Positions 22,214 to 32,739 of a stretch of DNA of 64,000 nucleotides are shown piece by piece. The stretch spans positions 98,973,189-99,037,188 of the forward strand of contig OV884009.1 in NCBI GenBank assembly GCA_930367205.1. The letters run 5' to 3'. This DNA is from Acanthosoma haemorrhoidale (taxonomy: Eukaryota > Arthropoda > Insecta > Hemiptera > Acanthosomatidae). Every line of letters begins with the position of its first letter. The stretch's first letter is position 1. Position numbers and translations under genes: made by a program. Under the pieces are notes generated by a model. It searched no databases and had not been told where the DNA came from. It saw only the letters and a list, made by a program, of their open reading frames with translations.

Positions 22214-23340
22214 AAAACAGCCAAATTTAAGGTTGAGAGGTCTATTGCAGTGAGACATCTAGTGCTAACCAAACTAGACCTCAGCACCACCTGCCAACTA
22301 CGACACTTAAATTACTAAAGACGGAAAGAGTGTATTTAGCTAAGTGCACAGATAATCTAGAAGAGAAACGTTACTCTTGAAACTGGGAGCAAGTTATGAT
22401 CGAGAGGATCAGTGACATGGGTGTGTATGTATAGTCTTTCTGAGTAACCTTCGGTGCACCTTTAATCTTTTAGCGATCACCTGTTGTTTGGACATAATTG
22501 ATCACGGCCTTCAGTCAGACCTACTTTTTCATGCGGTGCAGCGTCATGGATTTTATGTTATTTTTTTTAAATAGCTATTCGAACCCAATTACGATAGTGC
22601 TTGAAATGTAAGGCTGCCTAAAATATATTTTGCTACTATTTTATCAAGGAATCAATATTTTAGCAGCCAAAATGAAAAGCTGACAGAATTAATGTTAGTC
22701 AGAACTAGTATTTATGCACTATTGTATGTATGTGATATGTTGGTGTTATTAATAGACAGGCGGGTCCATGGTTGGACCAGGCGTGAGGACTCTTCGAAGT
22801 TGAAGGAAGAGGTGTGTGTACTCGACCATTTAGTCAAAAACACATTGAGTTTATTTGTAGGGATTTTCCTTCATATTTCCACTACTAGCGTTTTATTTCA
22901 TAAAAAATATTTAAAACATTTTCTTGTCTCTGTTTATCACTGATGAGATTTTTGAAACAGGTGAAAAATAGTAGATTTCGAGAGCTTACTAGCATATATC
23001 TATGATTTAGGGTATGGTTTTATTAAAATTACTTTATTGAGAAATTATATTTGCTTACACAACACATTATAGTTCATTCAAAAACGACAAACATCCCTGA
23101 TGAAAATCATGCTGTGCAAAACAGCAAAATAAAAAAATGTAAAATTAAACCGTGATTATTAGTATTATTTTACTATACTGATTGGAAGCGCGGAAGAATT
23201 CCCGAACCCAAAAAAATAATTGATAACAAAAAATGTATTTTTTAATACTTTTTAGATGATAAATTTCACATGTTTTGTTTTTTTATAGCATGGATTCCCT
23301 CTGTTAGCCTAGCAGCACAAATGTGCTAAGATAGAAATAG
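22214..23340. other. No gene recognised
   Basis: Mostly AT-rich. About 22240-22310 shares words with the outer end of the second SINE copy (CTCAGCACCAC...), so the SINE family may extend slightly past its A-run. No coding motif. Confidence 0.45.
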
Positions 23341-23532
23341 ATCATAAATCAAATATGAAGGAAACCCCCAATAAATAGTCAAAAAATTTATATTATTATA
23401 TAAAAAATACAGAAATTGTTAATTTGATTTTTGTGTAATTGATCTCTAAAAGTTTTGTTCATTTATTGTTGCATTTCTGTTACCAACATTTTTTTTTTAA
23501 TTTAATTTAAAAAATGGTTTTGTTTTGTGGTT

Positions 23533-24090
23533 TTGACAGTCGAGCAAGTAGCCCGTGTTGTTCCTTTGGTGGAAGACGGTCGATGCCAAAGATATGCAGC
23601 CCATGCATTGGGTTACCTGAAACTACTGTTCGGAGAGCAATTGCATGGTACCATGAGACATGTTTGTGCCCGGCCGCTCCGACCCGGCTCAAGTAGGGGC
23701 GAGTGACAGAGCCAAGCGATGACCGGTTTATTGTACTATACCCGATTCAGCATCCGTTTTCAACCGCGTCTGAGGCTGCTCAACTTCTTCGTACAACTCG
23801 GGGAGTAGCAATATGTGCAGAAACTGTTAGACAAATACTTTCTGATGTGAATTTAAACCTTCAGAAACCAGCATCAGGGCCATTGTTGACCAGAGAACAC
23901 CGTATAGCTTGTTTGGAATTCGCTCTGGAATACTTGATGTAAACTGAAAACGAACAGAGAAACGTGCTGTTTTGAGATTAGTTACGTTTCTCTCTTTATA
24001 AACCAGATGAACAGATGAGAGTTAACCGAACGCTTGGTGAGCGCTACGCTGAGTGTGATGTCACTGGAAGAGTTTGGTGTGGGGTGGGGA
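23533..24090 (+). pseudogene. Tc1-like transposase, N-terminal part
   Basis: A frame beginning LTVEQVARVVPLVEDGRCQR continues AAHALG, after a break, with the HTH region VRRAIAWYHET, then DDRFIVLYPIQHPFSTASEA, QLLRTTRGVAICAETVRQ and REHRIACLEFALE, the paired-type DNA-binding half. Past a stop at 23940 another frame shows RFSLYKP, MRVNRTLGERYAECDVTGR and VWCGVGI, the start of the catalytic domain after the first Asp. The frame changes several times, and the remaining catalytic part is replaced by the inverted copy. Family recognition is firm; the gene is dead. Confidence 0.85.
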
Positions 24091-24109
24091 TTTATTCAAC
24101 GGTGGTCAC

Positions 24110-24412
24110 ACTCTGCGCTGGCCATCAATGGCCCTGGTGTTGGTCTCTGAAGGTTTAAATTCACTTCAGAAAGTCTTATGGACATATTGCTACTCCCTTA
24201 GTTGTACGAAGAAGTTGTGCAGTCTCAGTAGTGGTTGAAAACCGATGCTGAATCGGGTGTAGTTCAATAAACCGATAATCTCTCGCGGCCGACCTGAGCC
24301 GGGCTATCATGCACCCTTGCACAAACCTGTCTCACGGTAACATGCGATTGCTCCGAACAGTAGTTTCAGCTAAAGCCAATGCACGGGCTTCATGTATTTG
24401 GCTAAACTTTTA
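24110..24412 (-). pseudogene. Inverted second copy of Tc1 transposase N-terminus
   Basis: On the minus strand the bases match 23596-23900 of the plus strand with moderate divergence: the same ETTVRSNRM-like HTH, ...RFIELHPIQHRFSTTTET and QLLRTTKGVAICP order. It lacks the first 60-70 bases present in the plus-strand copy. Divergence between arms suggests either an old inversion duplication or insertion of a second family member beside the first. Confidence 0.75.
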
Positions 24413-24586
24413 GAGATCAGTTACACAAGAAATCAAAATAGAAATTACTGTATAATTAAAAAAAAAAAAATTTGTGTAATATTTATTGAGGTTTTTCTTA
24501 ATATTTATAGTCCATTATCACTCAAAACGTTTAATATTAAATAAAAAAGATTTCTAAGTGTGCCACTTTTTTTATGGGGCAGTGTA

Positions 24587-25890
24587 ATTACAATTCACAA
24601 TAATAACAGTTTTTTTTTAATAGATAATTTAGGGCAAATATTTATACAATGAAAATAATTGGAACCCAAAAACGTGAGTTTTGGTGTGAATGGAAACCAA
24701 AACTCGTCTTTTACTAACAATGACATTTAATCGGTTGCACGATAAAATAGGAATCTTTTGATTTGAATTTTAAATGTTAACTTCGAAGAATAAATTCAAA
24801 CTATTATCTCTCCCCTGCAAGTAAATAATATGTGATAAGTTCAAGTGTAGTCTCAAAATATTTTATAATAAGATTGAGAACATACTTAATGTTTTTATAA
24901 ATTATGATATTTAAAAAGTAAAATGTCGCTGCCCTTACTTTCCTGTGGGAATGAAAGACATTTATAACTCAATTTATTTATCTTTGTGTTACGATATATT
25001 CAAAATGGCTACTTACCTCCTGGAAAGAATTTTTGGTTAGTATGGAAAGTAATACAAACAATTCATTAAATGGAGTGAACTGAGAAATATTTTATGAATG
25101 AGAGCATTAGGAGATAGGGATCCCGACTGACAAGATGAAAACCCACTTCGAAGCTACACTAAACATTGGAGGCAGCATTTAGTATGTTAAGACCACTGAC
25201 AAGAGAACAACATGGCAGGTTTGGCTGGGATTTTGAGACGCATAACCAGTGCCCTTTACAGCACTCACACCTAGGAAATATTGATTACTATATTGGTGAA
25301 CCCTATGTTTCTGTTTTGGATTTAGCCTGAAATCAGTTTTAGTGTGAATTAAACGATATATTTTAGTTTTAAATATACCCCAAGGAGGGAGACACTTACT
25401 TACAAGCAACTGTATACAACGATGTATAGGAGCGGAACAACTGTTCAACTCACAGCTCGAGCTTCTATTATTTTCCTTAACTGACGACTAACAATTAAAA
25501 ATTATCTTATCAGATATTATTTACTATTATTCCACTTCCCACATTCTAAGCCCTTGCACAGATTTATGGCTTTGAATAGCGGCACACCACTTGGCCTCTC
25601 ACACTGTATACATTTTTTTATGGAACAATTAAAAAAAAAACTATCAATAAGATATTACGGTAAACATTACGTTTAAAAGTTAAACAACTTTTAAGAAAAA
25701 AACTGTTATTTGATAAAACTAGGCTTACAACGTAGATAAATTACGCATTTTCCTTTTTAATCATTATATTTATCTTTTTTAAAGGAAGAGTATAAAAGAT
25801 TATAAACACCAAAAACGTATTAAAGCACCATTGGAAAATTAATAATTCTAAATAGTGCGGGTGCAATTATAGTTTTAAATGATTATTATA
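24587..25890. other. No gene recognised
   Basis: AT-rich. The minus-strand open frame at 25179-25448 shows no known domain or splice context. Confidence 0.5.
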
Positions 25891-25894
25891 TATG

Positions 25895-25995
25895 TAGGTA
25901 TGAATGGAATTGTATATAAGGTATGAATGATCTCTCAGCACAATTATTAATGCTGGAAGGCAAATTGTAATTTTTTTTTTTTTTCAATAAAGTTA
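25895..25995 (+). mobile_element. LINE-A 3' tail fragment
   Basis: Plus-strand match to the LINE-A tail: GTATGAATG, a gap, ATCTCTCAGCACAATTATTA, the AAGGCAAATTGTAATTT word, a T-run, then CAATAAAG. Only the last 100 bases of the family are represented. Confidence 0.6.
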
Positions 25996-26389
25996 TAGTT
26001 CAAGTTTATTATATATGGTTTTAAAAAAAGCTTTTATTATATTTCGGCTTGGGCTTCTGTCGAACTCCAGAACCAAGAAATATAAAACAAAATCTGATTC
26101 AAGAGAGATATATCATACAATTAAGGGTTTCCTTGAACTAAAGATCAGAAAACTTTTTCCCAACATAACAACTAATCGTTTACTAACTGTTCAAGATTAA
26201 TTTGATAAACAATAAAACTCGCAGGATAAACAATCAAAAGTGTCAGCTGCGTTATGTTATTGAACATTCAATTTTTCAATGTTTCATTTTCATATATTTC
26301 CACTTAAACTACGGGAAGTCTAGGTAGCAGGATAGAATTATTCCATCCCATTAATAAATATGCACCATATGTAGACTCCCACTACCTTC

Positions 26390-26552
26390 CTGAACCCACC
26401 TGCCTCTATTAGGCATCCCACACCCCGTATCCTTCTCATACATCCTTCAAATAGGACTCCCCTTAGTGAAAGGCACCCATCAATCCAAAATAATTTTCCT
26501 TTTATTTTTCCCACATCCTATTTTTTATAAGTTTGAGAGCTATGAAAAAAAA
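26390..26552 (+). repeat. LINE-B-type 3' UTR fragment
   Basis: Shares a string of words in order with 54955-55115: CATCCTTCAAAT, then CCACATCCTATTTT and AAGTTTGAGAGCTATGAAAA before an A-run. The other copy follows LINE-B, so this is probably an orphan tail of the same LINE, truncated upstream. Confidence 0.55.
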
Positions 26553-26569
26553 AAAAATTATAAATATGA

Positions 26570-28000
26570 ATTATTATATTATTTTAGTATATAAAATAGG
26601 TATAGTTTTATCCTTGTGCCTACGGGAACCCTCCAAGAAAGCGCAAGTGACACAAGCCGTCAGGGTAAAGAAAAATAATTACCTTCAAAGACTTGAGGCG
26701 TTCGAGTGATGTTATAGGAGGCTGTTGAGAGTTTCATTGTACCGAGATATCTGTCAATCTGAAATGTTAAAAGATCAAATTGTCAACATTTTCAAAAAGA
26801 ATTTTATCAGAATATTATAAGGGAAATGAAAGAGCTCCGACCTTTCCACTAGCTCGCATGAGGAATAAATGCCTTGGGAACATGGACATAATGTGTATGT
26901 ATTGTAGTGATATTTCGGGCTCATAAAAATCAATATTGAAATTTATAATCTTGGAAAGATGTAATATTCTGAAGTTTAGGAGGCCGTGGAAATCGTTCTA
27001 GAATCTTCTAGGCGTCAGTGGACAGCCAAGGAGATGATTTAAGCACATAGACAAAAATATACATCAATAATATATCATGTAAGCTATACCAAATGATCTA
27101 TTTCATCTACTCGGTACCAAAGTAAGACATCCTTCGAAAACAATGTTGTATTAATTTACATTTTTTTTATTTATCTCTACAAATTTAATAATTTATTATA
27201 AATTATTCAATTGGAAGGTAGGAACCTACCTGAGCTATTAAGCTTTACTTTATGAAATAAATTTGTTTTGGTCAAACTTATATTTCCTATTTTAAGTCTC
27301 ATTTTAATTCAATTTATAAATGTACCAAAGTTAAAATCAGTACAAAATATATTGTACTAGTGTATGTATGATTGTGGACAAGTAACAGTATACACAGTGA
27401 ATAAGGTATTAATGAACTTTTACAATTTATTTATGTTAAATAAGGAGCTTGTAATGGTAAATATAAAGGAATATAAAATGAATACAATATTTGGACCGGG
27501 ACGAAGGTAGCGTACAAAGATGCAGCCTTCCTCTCCTGCTCAGAGCCTTACATCCCACACCGGAAACACTGTGTACAATTGAGAAGTATTTCCTCCATAG
27601 AGCATATTCTACTTAGAACAGTTTTAGCAGAAGTGCAAGCTACAAGCCTCTGTTTATCCCCATATCTAATGACAGATACCGCCTAGTAAGTGCAGTCTGC
27701 TAACAGTAGTAGATAGTCATTAATATCAACTTGTAACGCAGCTATTTCGCAAACATGAAAAACCCAAGTCGAACTTGTTTCTTTTACCAATACCTCATCA
27801 GATGTAACAGGAACTCTAAATATGCCTCTAAAACTAGTTAATACAAGAATATTTCAGAGCATCTTTTTATTATTTAGTTTTTTTTAGGAGGGCCTGAAAG
27901 GACATTCAGGGCATCAGGTGGACAACTGAACAGCACATCAACTCCCAGTCAATCATTACTAAACATTACAATGGGGGCACATTCGCTTCGATCTCTCAGA
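26570..28000. other. No gene recognised
   Basis: AT-rich, no motif or repeat identified beyond short homopolymer runs. Confidence 0.5.
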
Positions 28001-28017
28001 ATGATTGTTTGGACGAG

Positions 28018-28322
28018 TGCTGCTTGAAAACGCACATGCTTAAGGATGGTAAATTGATAATTTTTTATGGTATTTTAGGAATTATGAGAAAATGGGATCT
28101 TAGATATTGGGAATTATGGTGGTTTTAATTGAGTACATATAAAGGTGCACGGATGGAAATTCTTAGGACTCTAGATTGGAAGGATTTGATGCGCATCATA
28201 TCGGAGTGGGATTATATGGATACGTGCTGCTTGAAAATACTCTTTCTAAAGGATGGTAGTGAAATAATTTTTTATGGTTTCTTTGTTGGAATTTTGAGGA
28301 AATGGGATCTTAGATATTGTTG
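28018..28322 (+). repeat. Diverged tandem duplication
   Basis: A roughly 95-base segment at 28018-28110 (GTGCTGCTTGAAAA ... AAATGGGATCTTAGATATTG) recurs at 28222-28322 with substitutions and small insertions. The second copy falls in a 96-codon open frame (28129-28419) of unknown nature. Confidence 0.75.
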
Positions 28323-28860
28323 GTCTGCTCATGCGTTATTATTTGATAACCACGTAATACTATCGCTGCCCATATTAACACTGATTAATACGTTTCATAG
28401 ACCTTCTTATCAGCTTTAAAACTGTCTCAACAGACCACTTACAACGTACACGACGGAGCCCTCAATAAGTGAGTGAATTACTGACTATAATCCTTCAGTG
28501 AGTGTAATAGATAATATCAGACAGAGAAGCCGGCCATATTGGGCTTGGCTTGCACGTACCTCTCCCGGATTTTAGTTAACATCAGGCAATAGATGAGACC
28601 CTTAGCGCGACTCCCATAGCCGATGACTAGCATCACCATATTTGGCTTCAACCTTGTGAGTTCTGATTCTCCCGAACGTCAGCGATTTTTTATTAATAAA
28701 AAATTAATAAATATTGTTAACAATGAAACACGCGTTCTATCAGCAACTTTATCTCTTAAAATTAAAAAAAACGGTCAAGATCTCTGGGGCCAATGCCTAC
28801 TCCATCGCCGATTACGTGAATGCCACGACGTTCAAATAGGAACGTGCAAATAAATTCGTC

Positions 28861-29330
28861 TGAAGCTAGCTCGATGGAAGAGATACCGCCACAAGCTAGC
28901 ACATCTAAAGATGAAACCATCCAAACAGTCCAACAGTTTTGAGGTGCTGAAAAATACCCAAGTAGAGGACATGGAGTCTATGAAAACAACCTAAGCCAAC
29001 GTCAATATTCGTCCACGATATTAGCAATTTTAAATAGTTATGCTCTCAAATGACTAAAATTGTAGCTATGGGCAAATATACATGTCTAAATCGGTCTCGA
29101 GACACTAAAGTTTCTCCTGACACACCCAACACATATAGCGCCATAATTAAGTATTTGGATGGTACAAAGGCTGATTTCCATACTTATCAGCTAAAGCAAT
29201 AGAGATCGATACGGGTGGTGATCAGAAACCGGCATCCGACCACACCAGCTGATGAAATAGAGGACCAACTCCCAGCTCTTGGATACAAAGTTCTCCTCTC
29301 TGTCTACCTGTGGAAAATCCTAACATATCA
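28861..29330 (+). pseudogene. LINE-A ORF1 (gag-like) remnant
   Basis: Nucleic-acid-binding ORF1 of a jockey-type LINE, in broken frames. The diagnostic stretch is AIIKYLDGTKADFHTYQLKQ, a stop, then RSIRVVIRNRHPTTPADEIE and LPALGYKV, matching the conserved jockey Gag segment just upstream of its zinc knuckles. Upstream, TKIVAMGKYTCLNRSRDTK fits the preceding part. The zinc knuckles themselves are absent: the sequence passes directly into the ORF2 linker. Confidence 0.7.
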
Positions 29331-29369
29331 TCCGGTTTCACACCCACTCCGTCGTGATGATGGGTCCTG

Positions 29370-29988
29370 GGCTGCTTGGGATGGGGGAAGGTCGGAAGAA
29401 TTCGCTCTGCATCTTTCCCATACTTTCACACCCCACCTGTCTCATCAAAACCATACCCATGACACAACTGTTGAAGATATCCTCACTTCACCTATTCTTC
29501 TCTCATTTCCACCAAAAGCGGTTAATCCCTCAAATACCTTCTGAAAAACTTAACTTACCGATCCCATGGATATGATCTCCTTACTCCACAAACTCTCCAA
29601 CAATATCCTCCTAAAGCTATAATCTACAGAACCTTCGTTTACAATTGCACTATCCGAACGACGCACTTTTCACTCCTCTGGAAACATTCCATTATTGTCC
29701 TATTAGTCAAACCCGGTAAACCACCCAATGACCCCTCATCTTACCGTCCAATTAACCTGCTCCCTATCCTCTCAAAAATATTTGAGAAACTCTTATTAAA
29801 AAGTCTACTTCCAATCGTTGAATCCAAAAACCTTTTTCACACACACCAGTTTGGTTTCCGTCAACGACATTCCATTGCTCAACAAGGCCTTCGCATTGTT
29901 GATCAAATGTCCTCAACCCTCAACCAAACAGTATTGCACTGCTGCATTTCTGGACACAGTTCAAGCCTTTAACAGGGTTCGGCACGCA
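29370..29988 (+). pseudogene. LINE-A ORF2 RT, 5' part (before nested LINE)
   Basis: Frames read EEFALHLSHTFTPH and DTTVEDIL (linker before RT), then LLWKHSIIVLLVKPGKPPND and SSYRPINLLPILSKIFEKLL (RT motifs 1-2), QFGFRQRHS, and AFNRVRHA, the palm A region whose usual Asp is replaced (D-x-A-F-D-x-V-W-H is typical; here AFNRVRH). The nested LINE starts directly after HA. Frames change at least twice. Confidence 0.8.
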
Positions 29989-31584
29989 GGAAGTACGGCT
30001 ACAGCGCTCGAGGAGTGAGGAGCTGGGACGAAATCCTAGCGATTATCCCCACCACCTCTGCAGCTCTCTCCTGACTTCAGTCGGTGCCCGGCCGCTGGCA
30101 AGGCAACAGCTCTCTTCCAGCTGTAGCTGGCTTTGTAAATCTGGTAAAAATTTTAGAGACAGACATTTTTCAAAGTCCCTACCTCCTAAGATTAGTGGAC
30201 TTCAAAATTCGTCGAAAAGACAATATTGTTTTTAATATAGAATTGTTTTTTGCACTGTAGAGTTTAAGTAAATCTTAATTTTTTCTTATTTATCCTTCTT
30301 CCTGGTGAGGAGAAAGATTCTTTTTTTTTGTATAAACGCTTGTTTCTGTGCATCCCCACTCTTAGTTAAGATGCCTGGAAGCCAGGGTTCACCAGCGGAC
30401 CCGGATTTGGCACCTATTCCCCCTGAGGGCTCGGAGGGAGGTGAGTGTTCATGGAGGACCCAACAAGCAGGAAAGTTTCCCTCTCTTCCTGATGTTAGAG
30501 GTCCGAGGAGTGCCCGATCCCAGGGAGATTGGGCTGCGGTAGCCATAGACTTCCTCTAACGAGAAGAGACCCCAGCATTGAAAGTAAAACTTATAAAACC
30601 TTCAAGGGTGGTCCGGCCGAGATACTAAGTAAGCACCCAGCGACGGACCCTAGCAGCTCTTCAAAGATCGTTGGGGGAACGAAGGCCGGAGGACTGCTTG
30701 TGGAGACCCCTAGTATGGATGAAGCGGCGAGTATGTTGGAGTCATCGAAATCAACGGGCCTTAATGCTAGGTTGGTCCAGAAGAGAGGACCAAGGGTGGT
30801 ATTCCGAGGAGTCCCTAGGACCTGGACCAAAAAGGAATTCTTGGATGAGGTTTGGATGCCATTGTTTTGAGTGGACCTTTTGGTTTTTGGCAAGTCTGCC
30901 TCAGGATCATAGACCGGGTCCTCTAAGCCTGATCCGTGTTAGATTCGCTTTGATGGGAACTGCCGATCTGGAGGTGGGGGGTTGGCACAGGTTGGTCGTT
31001 AGAGACTTTGCACACACACCCTGTTGCCTAAAATGGAAGGTTTCGGGCACTAAAAGGCCAAGTGTCCCAAGCACTAGGGAACCTGAGAGTGGTGTGCCTA
31101 TAAGGGGCATATTGCGAACGATTGGACACATAACAACGAAAGCCCGCTTTGTGAAAATTTCATGATAGCTGGGATTTCCAAGGAGGAGGCTATGCACCAG
31201 ACTGGAGCCACTCAGTGTCCTCAGCTGATCTTGGAGATTGAGGCACTGACGCGTAGGACCAGGTAAGAGGGAGTCCTGGGTCAACGTAGTGAGTTTCGAT
31301 TTATAACCTGAAATGGGGACGCATAATAATGTACTTAGGTTACGACGTAGTATTGAGTAGTTACTAAGGCTTAGCCAATAGGTTGCAGTTTTTTTTGTAC
31401 GTAGGTTAATTTGATGTAAGAGAAAATTGTACATAGGTTATAGAAAGTAAAAACTAATTAGGATATAACTAGTATCTATTATTAGCAGGTTGACAGGTAA
31501 TAACTTTGTTATATTGGTAGTCAATGAGATAATTGTAAATATAGTAATGAGTAATTGTGAATGTGAATAAACGACTAATAAAGA
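29989..31584 (+). mobile_element. Nested ORF1-only LINE (R1/I-like) with 8-bp TSD
   Basis: A 1.6-kb insertion into LINE-A, flanked by GGCACGCA at 29981-29988 and 31585-31592. LINE-A coding sequence resumes on the far side, which fixes both borders. Contents: a GC-rich 5' UTR of about 380 bases, a gag-like ORF1, and an AT-rich 3' UTR ending GACTAATAAAG without a long A-tail. No ORF2 sequence is present between ORF1 and the 3' UTR. The layout resembles the half-LINEs (HAL1) described in mammals, in which ORF1 is kept and the RT is lost. Confidence 0.85.
30371..31266 (+). pseudogene. ORF1 (Gag-like) of nested LINE
   Basis: Start at ATG 30371 (MPGSQGSPADPDLAPIPPEG). The middle frame contains GLLVETPSMDEAASMLE and RGPRVVFRGVPRTWTKKEFL, the RNA-binding fold region of R1/I-type ORF1, then VRFALMGTADLEVGGWHRLV. 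The end carries three CCHC-type knuckles spread over frames: CCLKW(K) with GFGH, CAYKGHIANDW, and LCENF ... HQTGATQCP, each with one or two key residues lost. It ends at a stop at 31264-31266. At least two frameshifts. Intact ORF1 proteins of this type are about 400-600 residues; the span here is about 300 codons. Confidence 0.7.
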
Positions 31585-31592
31585 GGCACGCA

Positions 31593-31990
31593 TTTTTTCT
31601 TTAGAAGCTTGAAACATATTTACCGCATACCCTTTTCGTAATCCTGCCTTTCAAACCACTTCTTCCCAGTCCGCTGTAGCTTGGAATATTCTAACTACTA
31701 TCTCATAAAAGCAGGAGTTCCACAAGGCAGTGTCCTGGGTTCCATCCTCTTTAACCTATGCATCGATGACGACCTTCTACCTCCAATACCTTCTTGGCCA
31801 CATTAGCAGATGAAACTGCAGTCCTGTCATCCCACCCAGACCCCGATATAGCATCCTATAACCTTCATAAACACCTTGATGAGATCGAGTATTGGTGCAA
31901 CAAATGCCGGATCAAAGCTGTTCCCATCAAAGTAAAAAATGTTCCCACCTTACCTTTACCCTCTGCCGCAAGTCATTACCACCTTTAGAG
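31593..31990 (+). pseudogene. LINE-A ORF2 RT, 3' part (after nested LINE)
   Basis: Continuation of RT after the nested insertion: KLETYLPHTLF, then AGVPQGSVLGSILFNL (RT motif B), then LATLADETAVLSSHPDPDI, where the usual catalytic FADD reads LADE. The sequence continues to IEYWCNKCRIK and breaks off about 31985. Loss of the catalytic Asp pair adds to frame damage. Confidence 0.82.
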
Positions 31991-32504
31991 CAGCCTCTTG
32001 TATTGACATTGTAGATTATTGGACCATAGGCCTTCTAACTCGATTAGTAAAACTTTACATACTCTCTAATTATTTCTGTAGTAGGGCAAAGAATTTTCAA
32101 TTGTGAGTGATTTAAAATATAAGTAAACTGTGCCGTGCCTGCAGAAAAAGGCTTTTTCGTATGTCTGCATGTGTTACGATAGCGGACCTCAAAATCATGC
32201 AATTCAGTTGGGATTTTTATATACCTCAACGCTACTAAATATGTTGAATATGTGTCGTTGGGAAATGAATAATTGTAATATACACCTTGATGATAATTTT
32301 TTCTGGTGAAATGGTTTATTTTTCGAAGGTTTGATTCTGGCTAGAGATTCCCAATCACAAATGTTTTTGTCAAACCAAAGATTTTCGAAATGGTTGTCCT
32401 GTTAGTGTCGTTCTCGTTTCCTCCATTTCACTATCTCATGACTCAATGTTTTATATACCACTGCCACTCCACTATAACACAATTTCGCTACAGCCGTCAT
32501 TGTT

Positions 32505-32735
32505 GTTGACGATCACTGCAGTCCGGTCATCTCACCCAGACCCCGATACAGCATCGAATAACCATCAAAAACACCTTGATGCGATCGAGTATTTCGACCA
32601 ATATCGAATCAAAGTTAATGTTCCCACATTACCTTTACCCTCTGCCGCAAGTCTTGTCCACTAGTTTTTTTAAATTCCATTCCTCTTCCTGTATCCGAGA
32701 CAGTACGGTACTTATGCTTCCATCTCGACAAACTA
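32505..32735 (+). pseudogene. Second LINE-A RT segment (partial duplicate)
   Basis: Repeats SSHPDPDTASN, then HLDAIEY from the segment at 31800-31985, shares with it the 30-base string around CCTCTGCCGCAAGT, and runs further, to frames reading FFNSIPLPVSETVRYL. Either a duplication within the element or a second insertion; about 520 unrelated bases separate the two. Confidence 0.7.
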
Positions 32736-32739
32736 GTTA

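Larger units (their letters stand above)
23345..24584. mobile_element. Tc1-like element in fold-back arrangement
   Basis: The plus strand (23533-24090) carries the N-terminal half of a Tc1-type transposase. From about 24110 to 24412 the same N-terminal region is repeated in reverse, and similarity of the two outer flanks continues to about 23345 on the left and 24510 on the right. The result is an imperfect inverted repeat of several hundred bases per arm with its centre near 24100. The right edge has a terminal sequence, read inward, CACTGCCCCATAAAAAAAGT next to TA (24585-24586), a Tc1-type end; the left end is missing or too diverged. Confidence 0.75.
28620..32735 (+). mobile_element. LINE-A, long but rearranged copy with nested LINE
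   Basis: The plus-strand copy retains part of ORF1 (about 28861-29330), jumps to the ORF2 segment before RT (about 29370), continues through RT to 29988, is interrupted by a nested LINE (29989-31584), and resumes at 31593 to about 31985. A further partly repeated RT segment lies at 32505-32735. The endonuclease region is missing, so there is a large internal deletion near 29340. No 3' tail was found at the right end. Confidence 0.75.

Noticed and set aside
30591..30893. 100-codon minus-strand frame (and 30907-31434) as genes
   Set aside because: Antisense shadows of the nested LINE ORF1 on the plus strand.
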